Counted from the stretch's first letter, positions 1 to 12,486 are shown. The stretch is DNA of 64,000 bases from Morella rubra (GCA_003952965.2 CM025850.1:11407844-11471843); one strand, 5' to 3'. A program made the numbers and translations. Notes: generated by a model from the sequence alone, not told the origin.

Positions 1-3000
1 GGTGTGAGAGGGGGCAGGTAATGAGAGAGGGAGCGGAGGTGGTGTGCGCGTGGTGGGTGGTGAGGATGTGGTGTTTATTCTATTATATAGGTTATTTGAT
101 CAATCTCGTTCACTCTGTGAGAGGATAGTTGATCTGCTCTCTTGACGCGGATAGGGTTATACAGACCCTTTGTCATTTTACTGTTAAATAAAATGTGTTT
201 CTTTCTATATTGTGAATGGATTCAGATTTGGTGATTATGATAGAGTACGCAAAAGGTTATGACGTATAGTCACACTCAAATGTTTCTTTATAATGGCAAT
301 ATATTCTCTACTTAGATCATTTCTCAGTATAACTTGTCTTCATTGAATACTGTAGAAAATACATGAGCCGTTATAATAACTCGTCAAATACAACACAAAA
401 TGTGCAAATTAATTATAAATACCAAACCATAAATGTCAAAAATGTATGTCCCAAATTAGATATAATAAAAACAACATCAACTCATACCACCAATCGTCGA
501 TACAGTCGAGTTCACGGTATAGCCATGGCACCAGATGAGAGAACTGAGGGGAGGTGCGGAGGATGCAACCAACCTCCTGTAAGGATACTTGCCTCCTAGT
601 CGTAGGTGAAACTCATCCCCATAGACGCTTATACGTATTCTATTCCCTCCATACCGTCTTCAACCACTGCACGTCTTCAGATCTGCACGTCGACGTTTCT
701 CGATTGAGGTGAGCCGATCCGATGCCGCTATCTCGTGCTGGTATGATCGCACTGGGAGGAGTAGTCTGTGTTTTTGCGCAGCGTTCGTTTCACTATTTCT
801 ATATGGTAACAGATTTTGTCTCTCCAGAGGGCAGAAGGAGACTGGTCCGGAGTCTCCTTGTCGAGGAATTCGAGCTCCTACCATGCTAAGAACACAATGT
901 CTATTTCGTCTGGTCTCAAATGGACATTGTTAGTTGCCGATTATATAGAAATGTCACAACGCACATTGAAACTCAAATTTTCAATGTGAACTTCTTTCAT
1001 ATACTTATTCTATTTTGTGTTTCCAGTTAATGGGTATACCGCCTCAAATAGCTGGAGCGTTCATTAGCCATTAGTGAGGCAGAAGACACTTATTGCAACC
1101 GTAGCTTCAGACCCAGCTATTTTCTCGGTCCTCCATTTTGCATCGCAATTCGTCCCGTGACTTGAAGAGTCCAGGAAAAAAAGGAGGGGTTGCACACGAG
1201 GACTTCCCGGAGGTCACCATCCTGGTAGTACTCACTTCGATGTCGAAGGAAGCGTGAATGCGCACTCGTCTTATAAAAGCGGAGTTCGTGCGCATGGTTT
1301 CCGGTGGCAATGTTCTCACTATGAGCAACTTCGTCGGTAGTAAATGCCCACTCATCTGTAGTCCCGGCGCATCCCGTTGGACGCAGTGTAACATATAGAT
1401 TGCTGTTGCGTTTAATTTCTTTGTGATCTTTGTTTCGACGCGCAATATATAACAGCTACCTGTAATGCGCAGTGTCAGCGGGATTACGGATCGAAGCCGA
1501 CTCCGCCCGTATAGAAAATGAGAGCATTGAGTTTCCAGTTTTTTATTAAGAGCACGAGTCCGGGATTTGGGAAAGTGGCTATAAATTTCCTTAATTCCGC
1601 ACGCAAGGCCTCCTCATCTATTAAATCAACACACGATTACATGTAATTTCAACTTGTACATTCGTGTACACATCTTAATCCGTAGATACTGCTGACCTCA
1701 ATTAATTAGTTGCCACTGACCGCTCCATCTCTCGTGAGAAGACCAACACTCGAGGTGGATATGTAGTTTAATTGCCTCGATCAGCGAGATCTCAAGTTCG
1801 GACCTCCAATAAAGGTGCAAAAATCCGCAAAACTCACTGAACTCACATCTGCTTAATTATGCTGCCGTTCAGCACCACTGCAGAGGTCTTCCAAGTCATC
1901 AGCGTCCACAAATCCTGCTCAGATGTCCTCTGTTCATCCAGCAGGGGTACTGTCGGGAAACAGAGGCTCTCGGGCCAGGGGCAGGTTGTACAATATTGTA
2001 ATTACTCTCGGGTCTACAGTAGTACCAGATATTGCCGGAGAGATTAGAACCTCGGGCAGCATAGTTCGGGCGAGGGTGCCTCAAGATCGACGCCAGTGGC
2101 ACGTGTGCTTCCTAGGTCGACACAATCGAGACCATTGCCTGAGAGTACTACTCCTAGGCAGCACGCTAAACTTGCGGAGTTCCTGATGGGATCCGAGTCT
2201 ATGGCATGGTCTCAGATATAGGAAATCTTTGCACAGACTAGCCGCTCCAATGCAAAGACCCCTCACTGTCCGACGAGAGCGACAAGTATTACTCCTTGTG
2301 TCATTCTAAATGGATCTCCTATTTCTGGGAGAACGACTCTGCGTCTATAGCAGCTCGTATACAATCGACCATGATTCAAGAGAGTAAGAGGAGCCGTACA
2401 CTATTTGTATCGCTCTCTCTTGGTACCACGCCAATCTTGCGATCCACGCCGGACACACTCAACGAGCATCATGTGTAATCGAGCAAGACCTCTCCTCAAA
2501 GATACCAATCATCTAGAGATTGGCGTATCTCTTTGCTCCGGGAGACGATCGATCTTGTTCTCTGTTGTTCTCTCGCTCTTGATTTGTGACAACAGACTTA
2601 AATCTGAGGACAGGTATTGATAAAATTACCCTCAGCGCAAAATTAACACGCCAAAGTTGTATATGTATCAAATATGTGTTAAATAAGAGCTATTCATTTC
2701 TGCTACTCCATACGTCACTACATATCTTTAGGAGGGGGAGTATAGATCAGATCAGATACACAAGATAAGATGTAGGGGATGCCGAACCGAGGACTTCATT
2801 ACCACTACTCGCGAGGACGAGATCTTTCGGTCCATCTTAGTACTGGTATCTTACAATTATTGAGCGGCATCAAGAACTGGCTATAACTATAGCAGAGTTT
2901 TCTGAATGGAATCCGACGGGAATTTCAGTTCACGTCATAGGTTGAGCGATCGAGAGAAATCACAGAGCATACCATTTCCACTGAGTTCGAACGCTACCAG

Positions 3001-4100
3001 GTGGTGTTTTAGAGAGCGATCGTCTGTATTTTCATTGTATGCATGCGAATATGCCATTCATATGTTGGGGACAGACATAAGGCCTAACTTCGAAGCGGCT
3101 AAATTCGACGTCTCAGCATTTTTTTTTTGGCAAATTGCGATCAGAATACGAGCATTCAAAAAACTCAAAATTTCAAAATTGTCCACTAGTTTATCACTAC
3201 TATATTGGATTCGTATTCTTCACTTACCAATATACTGCGATATCGGAGATACGAGACTGAGCGTGTTATTTAATGCTACAACGGTCGACCGGATATACAT
3301 ATCATATGCTCAGACTCTACCGTTCCAGATCGATCCATCTAAGTCTTTTAATGTTCGTACTGTACAATCGGTAATACTAAACGAATACAAGTCATAGTGG
3401 GTCAATAATAGCGGGGAACGATGCACGGTCACGCTGCTATGACACGAGACTTTCCGGAAATTGGAAGCGTCCAGCTCTCTCATGACGCGTAGAGCTGATC
3501 ACTGAGCTCTCTCGTCTCAACTAGAACCGCATAAGACTCGGCTCTTAACTGCCGGAAGAATTTCTGGATGCGAGATCCGGCTGCATTTTAGTGTGTAATT
3601 GCGGATCGCACCGTGAACAATTTAGAACGCTCGATGCGTTTCGTGAATTTCCTTAAATATGGATTCTAAATTTCGGGGAAGACAGAACGCTTTTGCGGGT
3701 ATTCGATCGTCGCTAAGCATTTTCTTTTTTTCTATACTGTACCAATAGCGACTCTATCTACGGAAATCACGGACTCGCCACTTCAAAAACTCAAAAGATT
3801 CCTATTTATCGAAGACATTGTAGGGTGATATTTACCTGCGAACTATAAGGAACATTCTACTTGCTTGTTCTTATACTTATTCGACAAACATACACGCCGG
3901 AGTAAATTCACCTCCTCTAATATAATACTTATGCAATAACCTCTCATATATAACCTGTCTCTAAACTCTTAAAACTCACAGTGCATTCATATCTATTGAT
4001 TTATATGTACTCACATCCTAATTCACTGGCGTCCTACGGGAAATGAATAGAGTAATAAACGGGGCGCAATCGCAAAAGAGTAACTAAACTATCGACCCAC
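1..4100. other. Anonymous sequence, no gene recognised
   Basis: I see no recognisable protein domain, RNA gene or clear repeat boundary here. Open frames are short and scattered on both strands; the longest (2906-3397, 163 codons, plus) matches no family I know. CpG is noticeably more frequent than in the AT-rich DNA from 4.8 kb on. A purine-rich run near 2730 and a following patch resemble the end of a Ty3/gypsy element, too weakly to call. The stretch may belong to the CACTA element whose right end lies at 4813. Confidence 0.4.
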
Positions 4101-4329
4101 TAGGATAAACATTTCCTACTGAAAGTCAAACGCTCCAATTAATACTCTAGAGTTGCTTAAAAAATAATATAAGTACGTACCTTTGAAGTAGAAGACAATG
4201 AAGATGATTCCACGCTTTTGAAAGACAATGCAGCACGAAATGGCTCCTTGCACTTTGAGAGGATTCGAGAGATTTCGCGGAGAGATAACCGGTGGAAATG
4301 ACTTCGGCGGTTTCATATAATCGTTTGTG

Positions 4330-4813
4330 ACGTTCGATCGGTAGTTACTTACCGATCGATCGCTATTTTCTGACACGTGGCGTCTTCCCATTCGTTGAAC
4401 GGTGATTCGAAAATATTGACGGTTACGCTTACCGATCGATCGTCATATATTTCCGTTGATCGTCCTTTCGTATTTGCAGACGGTTACGATACCGATCGAT
4501 CGGTAATATATTGACGATCGATCGTCCTTTTGAATTTGCAGATGGTTACGATACCGATCGATCAGTAATATATTACCGATCGATCGGTGGGTGACGAAAC
4601 TTTCCGTCACCAAAAGATTAACTTTTGTGACAACAATTTTATTTCGTCACAAATAAAACTTTTAGTGACGAAATTGGTGACGAAAAGTAATTTCATCACC
4701 AAAAAGCCTTTCTTGTGACGAAAATAGCATTTTGTCACTAAAAATTAACTTTTAGTGACGAAATTCAATTCGTCACCGAAAATTTCGTCACTAAAGTCAA
4801 TTTTCTAGTAGTG
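4330..4813. mobile_element. Right end of a CACTA (En/Spm) transposon
   Basis: Read on the minus strand from 4813, the sequence starts CACTACTAGAAAA, the classic CACTA terminus. Inside it are dense subterminal repeats: many copies of GTGACGAAA or its complement at 4590-4800, and palindromic ACCGATCGATCGGT-type units at about 4341, 4431, 4492, 4515, 4553 and 4576. Such arrays bind the element's transposase in this family. The base triplet after the end is TAG. The left terminus was not found and may lie in 1-4100 or outside the window. The insertion sits inside the upstream region of the acidic-protein block, which resumes just after it. Confidence 0.8.
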
Positions 4814-5578
4814 TAGTTGTTGATCCTAATATCTTAATCCGGATGAGTATTATGGTATCGTAAAACGTCCACCACTAGTCTAGTGTTCTTGTTCGCATAT
4901 CAGCATTTAAAACTATAAGTTATTTCGTGTTACTGTGCCCTAACTAATAAGTGACTCCAATGGCCACCGTAAAACGACGAAAGCACCTTCAAAGTGGCAC
5001 TACGTTGATCGCTACGAAAATGAACACAATTATGGTCTACATGGTGGGAAGAGAGGAAAAATAGGAATATGGGTGAATAAAAGATATTTTGTTTCTATAT
5101 TTCAAACGTGAGCACTATTGCTATAGAGTACAATTATTTAAAACATTATTTTGCATTTAAAGCAACACCATTCTATATAAGCATTTAATTGAGGCAACAG
5201 GCAACTTTTGACTTTTTTTTTTGAATAGGATGCAACGGTCTTAGCTTTCAATGAATATTGCTTTGATTTCTCGATTTCTTTTTATCTTTAATTACAGCAA
5301 CTTTGACTTTTTTTTTTGAATATGATGCAATGGGTCTTGCTTAAACGGATATTGCTTTGATTTCTTTTTATCTTTACCTACGGAAGATCCTCACGATGGT
5401 TGCTGTTTTAATTCTCTTTTATCTTTGGCTGATCTTGTTGCTCTTATTGCGGAAGATCTTCACCATAATTCTTTATGCCAAGCTGTGGTGCGTTAATAGA
5501 AAGCACTCTACTACATCTGTCTGTGATTTAGTGTGCGCATCCAATATACTCTCTATGGACTAACCACTATGAAACCCA

Positions 5579-5587
5579 TATAAAAAG
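5579..5587 (+). promoter_or_regulatory. TATA box of acidic-gene copy 1
   Basis: TATAAAAAG lies about 62 bases before the ATG at 5649. The other three copies have a TATA box at the equivalent place, 58-70 bases upstream, and the flanking CCCATATA...GGTCCTTAA is conserved. Confidence 0.6.
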
Positions 5588-5648
5588 GTCCTTAATCTAC
5601 CACCATTACTTGTAAAAAATATTTATTCCAAACCTTCATTTCACTAGT

Positions 5649-6082
5649 ATGGCAAAGAAGTTCGTTTTTCTTGGTTCTAATTGTTGTTGGATCAATCTTC
5701 TTTCTATCTTTGGAAGTTGATGCAAATAGAGTGGTTTCACATGAGGGGAGGAAAGAAAAAACTGGCAATCATCTTATATTGGTTAAAAATAAAAGCTCAA
5801 GGCTAGAGATCAAGAATGAACAAAACGTAGAGAGTCTTGTTCGCAAGGAGGGTGAAGATCATGAAGATCATGAAGAGAAACAAAGAAACGATTGTCTATG
5901 AAAAGTGTAAAGACAAAGAGAATGATCACTACAAAGATGATGAATGCAGCCACGAAAACAGTGACCATGGAGACAATGAAGCTGGCGATGAAGAGGAAGG
6001 TGAACATACTTCTGGAAGGATTATAAATCATCACTTCCCAGCCATTCATCATGGCGATGCACTCACACCCAAAGATGAATAA
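5649..6082 (+). pseudogene. Acidic secreted protein family, copy 1 (frameshifted)
   Basis: Family function unknown. The ATG at 5649 aligns with the starts of the intact copies at 26832 and 44722. An extra base about 14 nt into the coding sequence shifts the frame, so the hydrophobic signal peptide continues in another frame (VLIVVGSIFFLSLEVDANR). A second frameshift near 5880-5900 moves the acidic part into a third frame, which ends at 6082 after a short HHFPAIHHGDALTPKDE tail. The preserved pieces show the family layout: signal peptide, basic block with GNHLI, then a Glu/Asp-rich region. With two frameshifts it is very unlikely to make the normal protein. The same short tail motif (TPK) occurs in the C-termini of other copies. 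Confidence 0.75.
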
Positions 6083-6417
6083 TTAGGGCGAGGGTGGCTC
6101 CTGACTGTAAGGTTCCCTGACCCTAGGAGATTAACGAACCTCCTAAGTAATCTTCTACTAAGAAAGACATCCGTAAAAAAGGCCCGCGGGTGGATATACA
6201 TATAGGAATGTTTAGACCTCATAAATTGGTAATATGGATTGCTCCAATTCACCATGTTACTTCAAATGTTGCCATCCCAAACTTCCTTTAAATTACATCC
6301 ACTCCATAGGCATATTTCTCACAACGGACTGTATGGATTGCCGATTGGAAACTAGCAAGGACTGCAACCAATAAGTAATAGACTTCTAATTCAAAATTTC
6401 AAGCACACTTTACACTC

Positions 6418-6623
6418 TAGGTGGTGTTTGAGTGCCAAAGATTTGGCCTAATTAAAAAATCTACAAAATAATCTTTATCCCCATCCATTAAATCATTTTT
6501 TTTTACTATCGTATTCATTCAAATCTTTTTCTCTCCTCATTTTTTTTACCAATTTCTATAAAACTATCTTAACATTTTTACCAATTTTCATATCCCGTAA
6601 TTTTGACACTTAAACACCACCTA
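6418..6623. mobile_element. MITE with about 22-bp terminal inverted repeats
   Basis: The left end TAGGTGGTGTTTGAGTG and the right end, read in complement, TAGGTGGTGTTTAAGTG form an inverted repeat of about 22 bases with two differences. The 206-bp interior is AT-rich and non-coding. A clear target duplication is not visible, so the superfamily (hAT-like or PIF-like) is undecided. Related but more decayed sequences lie at 16264-16490 and 20806-20980. Confidence 0.65.
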
Positions 6624-6929
6624 AATTTCTCAATGCTTAAAATCTATGATAGAAAATTGGAGAGGATAATGATCCCTTGAACTAAGGTTATTGATAACTT
6701 AGGCTCAGTTAGTAATAAGATTCCTTGCATTGGACAATCCAAGCTGGTACCGAAAGTATAGAAAACATTATTATTTTGCTGACAAGAAAAAAAAAAAGTA
6801 GGTATTTTATTTATTTTTTCTCTCTCACTCCCCATTTCTTCCTTTTTCGCTTTATTTCATGGACGTTTATGCACATCCATACTTCTGCTAAAATGAGATA
6901 TATATAACAAGCAGCCACTGCAAGAAAAA

Positions 6930-7315
6930 ACGCCTTCTGCCACGTTTTTGAACGTCGATAAAAGCCCAATTTTTGTGGCCTGTGGGGTTCCGATGACGGT
7001 TTCATTCCGTCAGTCGAGCGTAGAAAGAACCAGGTGGTCCAAAAGATAAAGCTATGAAAAAATGTTTTGTGGCCGTCTGTTGTGTCCACAGTGAATAACG
7101 TGGGCTCAACTATAGAATCTTGTGTCACTAAAGCTCTTTCCCAAAATAGGAACATTCGTGGCCGATGTTTACAGCCCATGAAAAATCGGTCCATGGCTTT
7201 TTTTGCTGATATCCACGACGAATTACGTGAGCTCAACCATGGAATCTTGCGTCGTTGAAGCCCTTTCTCAAAATAGAAACATCGTAGCCATTCTTTACAA
7301 CCCATGAATTTCATT
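6930..7315. repeat. Left subterminal repeats of the CACTA element
   Basis: Two degenerate units of about 140 bases share a CTCAACnATnGAATCTTG core at roughly 7107 and 7230. Each is followed by a match to CAAAATAG-AACAT and ACCCATGA-like words. Such repeats are typical transposase-binding regions of CACTA ends. Confidence 0.6.
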
Positions 7316-7434
7316 TTGTCGGCACAAATTTTTTGTGTGGCTTGACAATTAATAGTTGTGACAATAATGTTGTGAAATAAGAATTTCAGTGACTAATTCT
7401 TATCATGCCTACTATATTATGTTATTTTCCAGAC

Positions 7435-7577
7435 TTTTTCTGTTGCTTTTAACTCGTAGGGAATTTTATATTGCCCCACAATTTTTCCATTGCTTTTAAC
7501 TCGTAGGGAATTTCATTTTGCCCCACAATTTTTCCGTTGCCTTTAACTCATTGGGAATTTCATCTTGCCCCACAATT
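7435..7577. repeat. Three tandem 47-bp repeats
   Basis: Units start near 7435, 7482 and 7529 and share TTTTAACTCGTAGGGAATTT followed by a TGCCCCACAA end, with a few substitutions. They lie inside the CACTA element. Confidence 0.75.
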
Positions 7578-7838
7578 TGTCAGCGTCGTTATTTTGGAAA
7601 AACCCACATCTCTATTACGTCATAAGTTAGTATTTTCCACAATGTTATTGTTGTGCCAAGTACTATTTTTTGACAATTAAATTTAAATGATAACCATATA
7701 CATTCAGATTTTTTTGCCATAACAACAACTGGATTATGTTGTACAACCAGAAAATTCATAGTTAAGATCAAACTAATTCATAGTTAATACCAAACTTGAC
7801 CAGCAGTACTAATAGATCATAACAGGCACCTTACAAAA

Positions 7839-7955
7839 CCAATAGAAATGTTCTAGCACTAATAGAAATGAAGGACTGCTGTACTAATAGAAATGAAGTA
7901 CGGGTGCACTAATAGAAACGTAGTACTGCTGCACTAATAGAAATGTAGTACTTCT
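7839..7955. repeat. About five tandem 25-bp repeats
   Basis: The core CACTAATAGAAATG recurs at a period of about 25 bases (near 7857, 7882, 7907 and 7932, with a weaker unit before). It is inside the CACTA element and close to the 3' end of the split minus-strand frame. Confidence 0.7.
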
Positions 7956-8222
7956 ACTAAGGCTGCCCATTATCGTTGTTTCTCCCACTTTCTTGGTTCC
8001 CTTCATTTTCTTCTCTTCTCCCAGGAATCTGCTCATACAAGAACTCAATCTTTCTATTATGTCCTTCCCACTTACTAGCATATTCCTTGTATTGTTCAAG
8101 AAGTTGTTTGACTTCAATGGTCACAGCTTCACGGGCAAATTCAAGAAGTTGTTTGACTTCGGGAGGCCACCCATGTCTTGGTCCTGCCGGTCCTTCATGG
8201 CCTTCCGTATCTTCCTCAGGAG

Positions 8223-11200
8223 CAGAGACGAAGCTAAGAGGGGGGCTAGTGGGGGTCATGGCCCCCAAATTTTTTAAATTTTTTACTAATATATAGGTTA
8301 ATTTCAAAAATAAAAAAATAAATAGTCTTTATAATAGCCCCTACAACATTTATGGAGAAAAAAAAGTGAGAAGAAATTAGAAGCATGAGTGAGAAAGAAT
8401 AGAGTAGTCTGTAGTGGGTCCCTTTTTTTTTTTCTTTTCTTTTGGAATAACGCATCTTGCTAAATCAAAAGGCGTTGAAATTAAGCAACAAAGGAAGGCA
8501 AGAAACGTCCAAAAGCAGACATTGCGGCAGCCTTTACTTTTTTTTTTTGGAATAACGCATCTTGCTAAATAAAAAATTGTTTGAAATTTAGCAATTGAAA
8601 GGAAGGTTAATTGCGTAGAAAAAAAACAAAAAAAAGGAAGGTTAATTTCTTGCGTTACCAAAACCAAACATGGCGACCATCAACAACCTTTACAGAAGTA
8701 GATACCAAAGACATTCCTCCAAACTCTCCAACAAAACTATTGATGCATTCGGTTCTTCTTTTTAAATTTTTTTCTCTCCCCTTGTTTCAACTCCTCTGTT
8801 TCCCTATTTCTACGATTGACTCCAGATTTTCTCTAATTTCTCTCTCTTCCTGCCTCTCACAATTTACACTCTTACCTCTCACAATTCCTCTTCAAGGTTA
8901 GAATTCTCAACGTTATTACATTTAATTATGTTTGTCTAATTAAAATATTAGTGCTCTGTGTTTATATAAACAAAGAAAAATTTATCTGTTGTTATTTTTG
9001 CTTCTGTTAATTTGGTTAGATATTAAAATTGCTTTGTGCCTTTGTCAATAATTTTTGTGTCATATTGCTTACTTTATGTTGCCAATTTAGGTTGTATATA
9101 TGGGTAGGCAAAAAATATTGATTTCTTTTTCAAGAGAAAAGAAATTGATACTTCACAAGCTAAAGAAGTAGAAACTGCTCAACGTTCCCCTAAAGTTGAA
9201 GTTGAACCTGAAGAAAATATTACATCTAGAGCTCGACCTGAAGAAAGTGATACACTTAGAGCTCGATATGAAGAAGTTGATTTATCTACTTTAAAACGTG
9301 ACCCTGGTTTACGCTCTCAAATATTAGATTATCCAATTAAACAACGTGATGAAATAAGGAGGGTATACATCAAAGCCAGTCCATATCAATATCTTATGGA
9401 AAAATATCCGTTTTCTGGAAAGACTGATCATCCTCGTAGATTTAAATCATAATGGTTCAAGTTATTCCCTGATTGGTTGGAGTATTCTCTAACAAAAGAT
9501 GCTGCCTATTGTCTTCCATGCTATCTTTTCAATAATAAATCTCCTGGATGTCTTGGTTCAAGTGCATTTATGGTAGAAGGTTTTCGAAATTGAAAGAAGG
9601 TTAATAGTGGAAAAGATTGTGCTTTTTTGGCTCATGTGGGAAGAAGATTTTTCTTCACCGTATAATGTTTCTGTCAAAGCATGTAAAGACTTGATGAACC
9701 AGTCAAATCATATTGATAAAGTTATGCATCAACAAACTACACAACAAGTCATGAACAATTGACTTCGGCTTAAGGCCTTGATAGATTTTATTCGATGGCT
9801 AACATTTTTAGGCATGTGCGTTCAGAGGACGTGATGAAAGTATAACCTCCAAAAATCGAGATAATTTTATTGAGATGATAAAACTTTTGGCCTCGTATAA
9901 TGAAGATGTTGGTGAAGTTGTTTTGAAAAATGCTCCACAGAATGCTAAGTATACATCATCAACAATTCAGAAAGAGATTTTGCATATTTTTGTAAAAAAT
10001 GTACGAAATGCAATTCATGATGAAATTGGAGATGCAAAGTTTTGTATCCTTGTTGATGAAGCTTGAGACAAGTCCAAACGAGAGCAAATGGCTATTGTTT
10101 TGAGATTTATTAACAAAGAAGGATTTATAAGGGAGCATTTTATGGACATCGTGCATGTAAAGGATACTACTGCCTCAACTCTCAAGAAGGAGATATCTAG
10201 TTTTCTATCTTATCACAACCTCAACATTCAGAATATTCGAGGCCAAGGATATGATAGTGCGAGTAATATGCAAGGTGAATGGAATGGTTTACAAGTTTTA
10301 TTTCTTCAAGATTGTCCATACGCATATTATGTACATTGCTTGGCACATACGCTCCAACTAGCTCTGATTGCAGCATCAAGAGAAGTTATTCTTGTTCATC
10401 AATTTTTCTCGAAGTTAAGCTTCATTGTTAATAGTATTGGAGCTTCTTGCAAACGTAATGATGAGTTACAGGCTGCTCAGGCAATTGAAATTACAAATTT
10501 GATTGCCATGGATGAACTTGAAATTGGTATAGGACTTAATCAAATTGGAACACTACAACGAGCTGGAGATAGTCGATGGGAGTCTCATTTTCACTCAGTT
10601 TGTAGTGTAATAAGATTGTTTGGTCTAGCTTTTTCGGTCTTATAAACCATTGTTGATGAAGGGACATCTTATACTTAACGTGGAGATGCTTCTGCAGCTT
10701 ATGATGCATTAACATGCTTTGAGTTTGTACTCATCTTGCACTTGATTAAGGAAATTATGGGGATCACTGATATTCTTTGTCAATCTTTGCAACAAAAATC
10801 TCAAGACATTTTGAATGCTATGAATCTTGTATCAAGCACAAAAGTACTTATTCAGAAATTGAGAGAGCGGTTGGGATGCATTACTTGAGAATGTGTTATT
10901 ATTTTGTGAACAACATGCTATTGAAATTCCAGATATGAATGCTCATTTTACTGCAAGTCGTAGTAAACACCATCAACAAGAACAAGTCACAGTGGAGCAT
11001 CATTACCGAATAGACATATTTACTACTACTATAGATTCTCAATTGCAAGAGTTAAATAGCAGGTTTAATGAGAAGGCAACGGAGCTTCTTACTCTTAGTG
11101 CTTCTTTTGATCCTAGAAATGATTATCAGTTATTCGATATTGACAAGATATGCAGTCTTGTAGATAAATTTTATCCTGAAGATTTTAATGAGTAGGAAAG

Positions 11201-11728
11201 AACTCTTTTGAGATTTCAGTTGCAACACTTTGAGTACGAGGTGCATCATCATTCAAAGTTACAGAACTTGGTCTACCATTTCTGATTTGTGTCAAGCATT
11301 GGTAAAAACTGGGAAGTCAAAAGTTTATTATTTGGTTGAAAGATTGATTCGACTAGTTTTAACTCTTCCAGTTTCAACTGCAACTACTGAACGAGTTTTT
11401 TCAGCGATGAAAATTGTCAAGACAAGACTTCGAAATAAGATGGAAGATGACTTTCTTGCAGATTATCTTGTTGTTTACAGTGAGAAAGAATTGCAGAAGG
11501 TTTTAGTACTGATGTGTTAATTGATGACTTTTACTCGTTGAAGGAACGTCGGGTTCAATTAGCATAATTGATGAAAATTTGACTTTTACTTGTTGGCTTG
11601 TTGCTTATTTTGATTATAATGAAAATTTGAATATTTTATTTATTGCCTACGCTTTTAGGATTTTTTAATTTCAAGCAAAAATTATATTTGGCCCCCCCCC
11701 CCAAGGACAAATCCTGGCTTTGTCCCTG
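8223..11728 (+). mobile_element. hAT transposon nested in the CACTA element
   Basis: The left end CAGAGACGAAGCTAAGAG and the complement of the right end CAGGGACAAAGCCAGGAT agree at 13 of 18 positions and have the usual plant hAT CAGNG...AGC form. Both are followed by G-rich, then A/T-rich sequence. The interior encodes a decayed hAT transposase on the plus strand. I could not find a clean 8-bp target duplication, so the insertion is old or the borders are off by a few bases. A direct repeat containing GGAATAACGCATCTTGCTAA occurs in the 5' part near 8442 and 8550. Confidence 0.75.
9100..11520 (+). pseudogene. hAT transposase, TTF-finger/DUF4371 type, decayed
   Basis: The reading begins at ATG 9100 (MGRQKILIS). 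A missing T in the following T-run shifts the frame within the first dozen codons. In order it shows a TTF-type zinc-finger region (PYQYLMEKYPFSG...PDWLEYS...CLPCYLF, about 9380-9540), a DUF4371-like region (about 9760-10400, with ILVDEA and an HCLAHTLQLAL stretch), and a C-terminal hAT dimerisation domain (LPVSTATTERVFSAMK, about 11360-11420) ending at 11520. In-frame stops occur at 9450 (TAA), near 9591, 9760, 10063 and 10643, plus frame changes near 9810 and 10880. This is the 'zinc finger MYM-type 1-like' group of plant hAT proteins. It cannot make an active transposase. Confidence 0.85.
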
Positions 11729-12486
11729 GGTATGATGGAGGTTTTTTTTGGGGATCTTTTGGAGGGGAAAATCAGGAGGTGGGATAGTCCTTCCAGGTGA
11801 ACCGTTTGGGCTGCACGGTTCAGATCCACCTTGCTGTCTTTTTGGTTCAGGCGAACCTTGTTGGACGTTGAGGGGAACTTCATCAGACATGATTTGAAAT
11901 TTCGAAGGGAACTCTAGTTCTAAATTTCAAAGGGAATTCTGTAGAAGAGAGAGGTAGGGCGACGTCCATAATATATAGCCGAAGTGAGAAGGGAGAGATT
12001 ACTGCAATATTAATATCCTCTCAAAGAACCAACAGCTGCTCCCACAGTCCACAGAATATGTCGATATTGCCTCCATCAATATAGGAGCATGGACCCACGT
12101 CTTGAGACTAACAAAAAACCCTTCGTATCAGGTAAATGCAATAAGTTCTATCTTGAAAATTCAAATAGTGATAATCTTTTTAGATATATATATTAATTAC
12201 ATTTATTGGTCATAACAAAATCTCATCGTTAACAAGTAAATGCATTAAGTGTAATCTTGAAAACTTAAAGGGTAATAACTATCATTAGAACCATCACAGA
12301 TTACATAGGTTGATCCCAACAAAAACTCTTCGTAACAGTTTGGGCTGACCTGGTGCGGTAGCCCTGTTCCTGAAGCTTACGAACAGTTCCCACTTTCTTG
12401 GAGCTTGTTTTGAACCCGATCAGGTACCCTATCATTGTTTTCTTAATTATTGTTGTCAACTATTGCTGTTTTTGTAGGTAATCGAT

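Larger units (their letters stand above)
4814..6290 (+). repeat. Dispersed copy of the acidic-gene block (inverted)
   Basis: This stretch is homologous, in opposite orientation, to the blocks ending near 27.2 kb, 42.4 kb and 45.1 kb. Shared landmarks in order are the upstream segment with a motif near 4840 (AATCCGGATGAG), the segment around 4905-5035, the TATA box, the acidic coding region and a common 3' tail containing the run AATCTTCTACTAAGAAAGAC near 6149. No CTU2-derived sequence is linked to this copy, unlike the three copies in the 25-46 kb array. Confidence 0.75.
7957..11890 (-). pseudogene. CACTA-borne ORF split by the hAT insertion
   Basis: The minus-strand frame starts with ATG at 11890 (MSDEVPLNVQQGSPEPKRQ...), a Pro/Gln/Ser-rich stretch open up to the hAT end at 11728. 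An equally open minus-strand frame resumes on the other side of the hAT at 8222 and ends at 7957. It contains a duplicated EVKQLLE motif and a helical, charged tail ending NNDNGQP. The two parts look like one protein of roughly 140 residues split by the 3.5-kb insertion. A duplicated-helix, charged protein encoded on the strand opposite the main transposase would suit an accessory DNA-binding protein of a CACTA element, but I recognise no domain. Joining the halves is inference. Confidence 0.5.

Noticed and set aside
2700-2870. Possible Ty3/gypsy integrase tail and polypurine tract (AGGAGGGGGAGT)
   Set aside because: The match is a few residues long and no LTR pair, primer site or reverse transcriptase was found.
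2906-3397. 163-codon plus-strand frame in the anonymous first 4 kb
   Set aside because: No domain, no signal, no homology I recognise, and the surrounding DNA gives no splice or promoter context; likely a chance frame.
4330-4620. Regularly spaced palindromes resembling a CRISPR array
   Set aside because: Spacing is irregular, spacers are themselves repeats, the context is a plant CACTA terminus, and there are no cas genes.
8223-11728. An 8-bp target duplication for the nested hAT
   Set aside because: The flanking octamers CTCAGGAG and GGTATGAT do not match, so I do not claim one.
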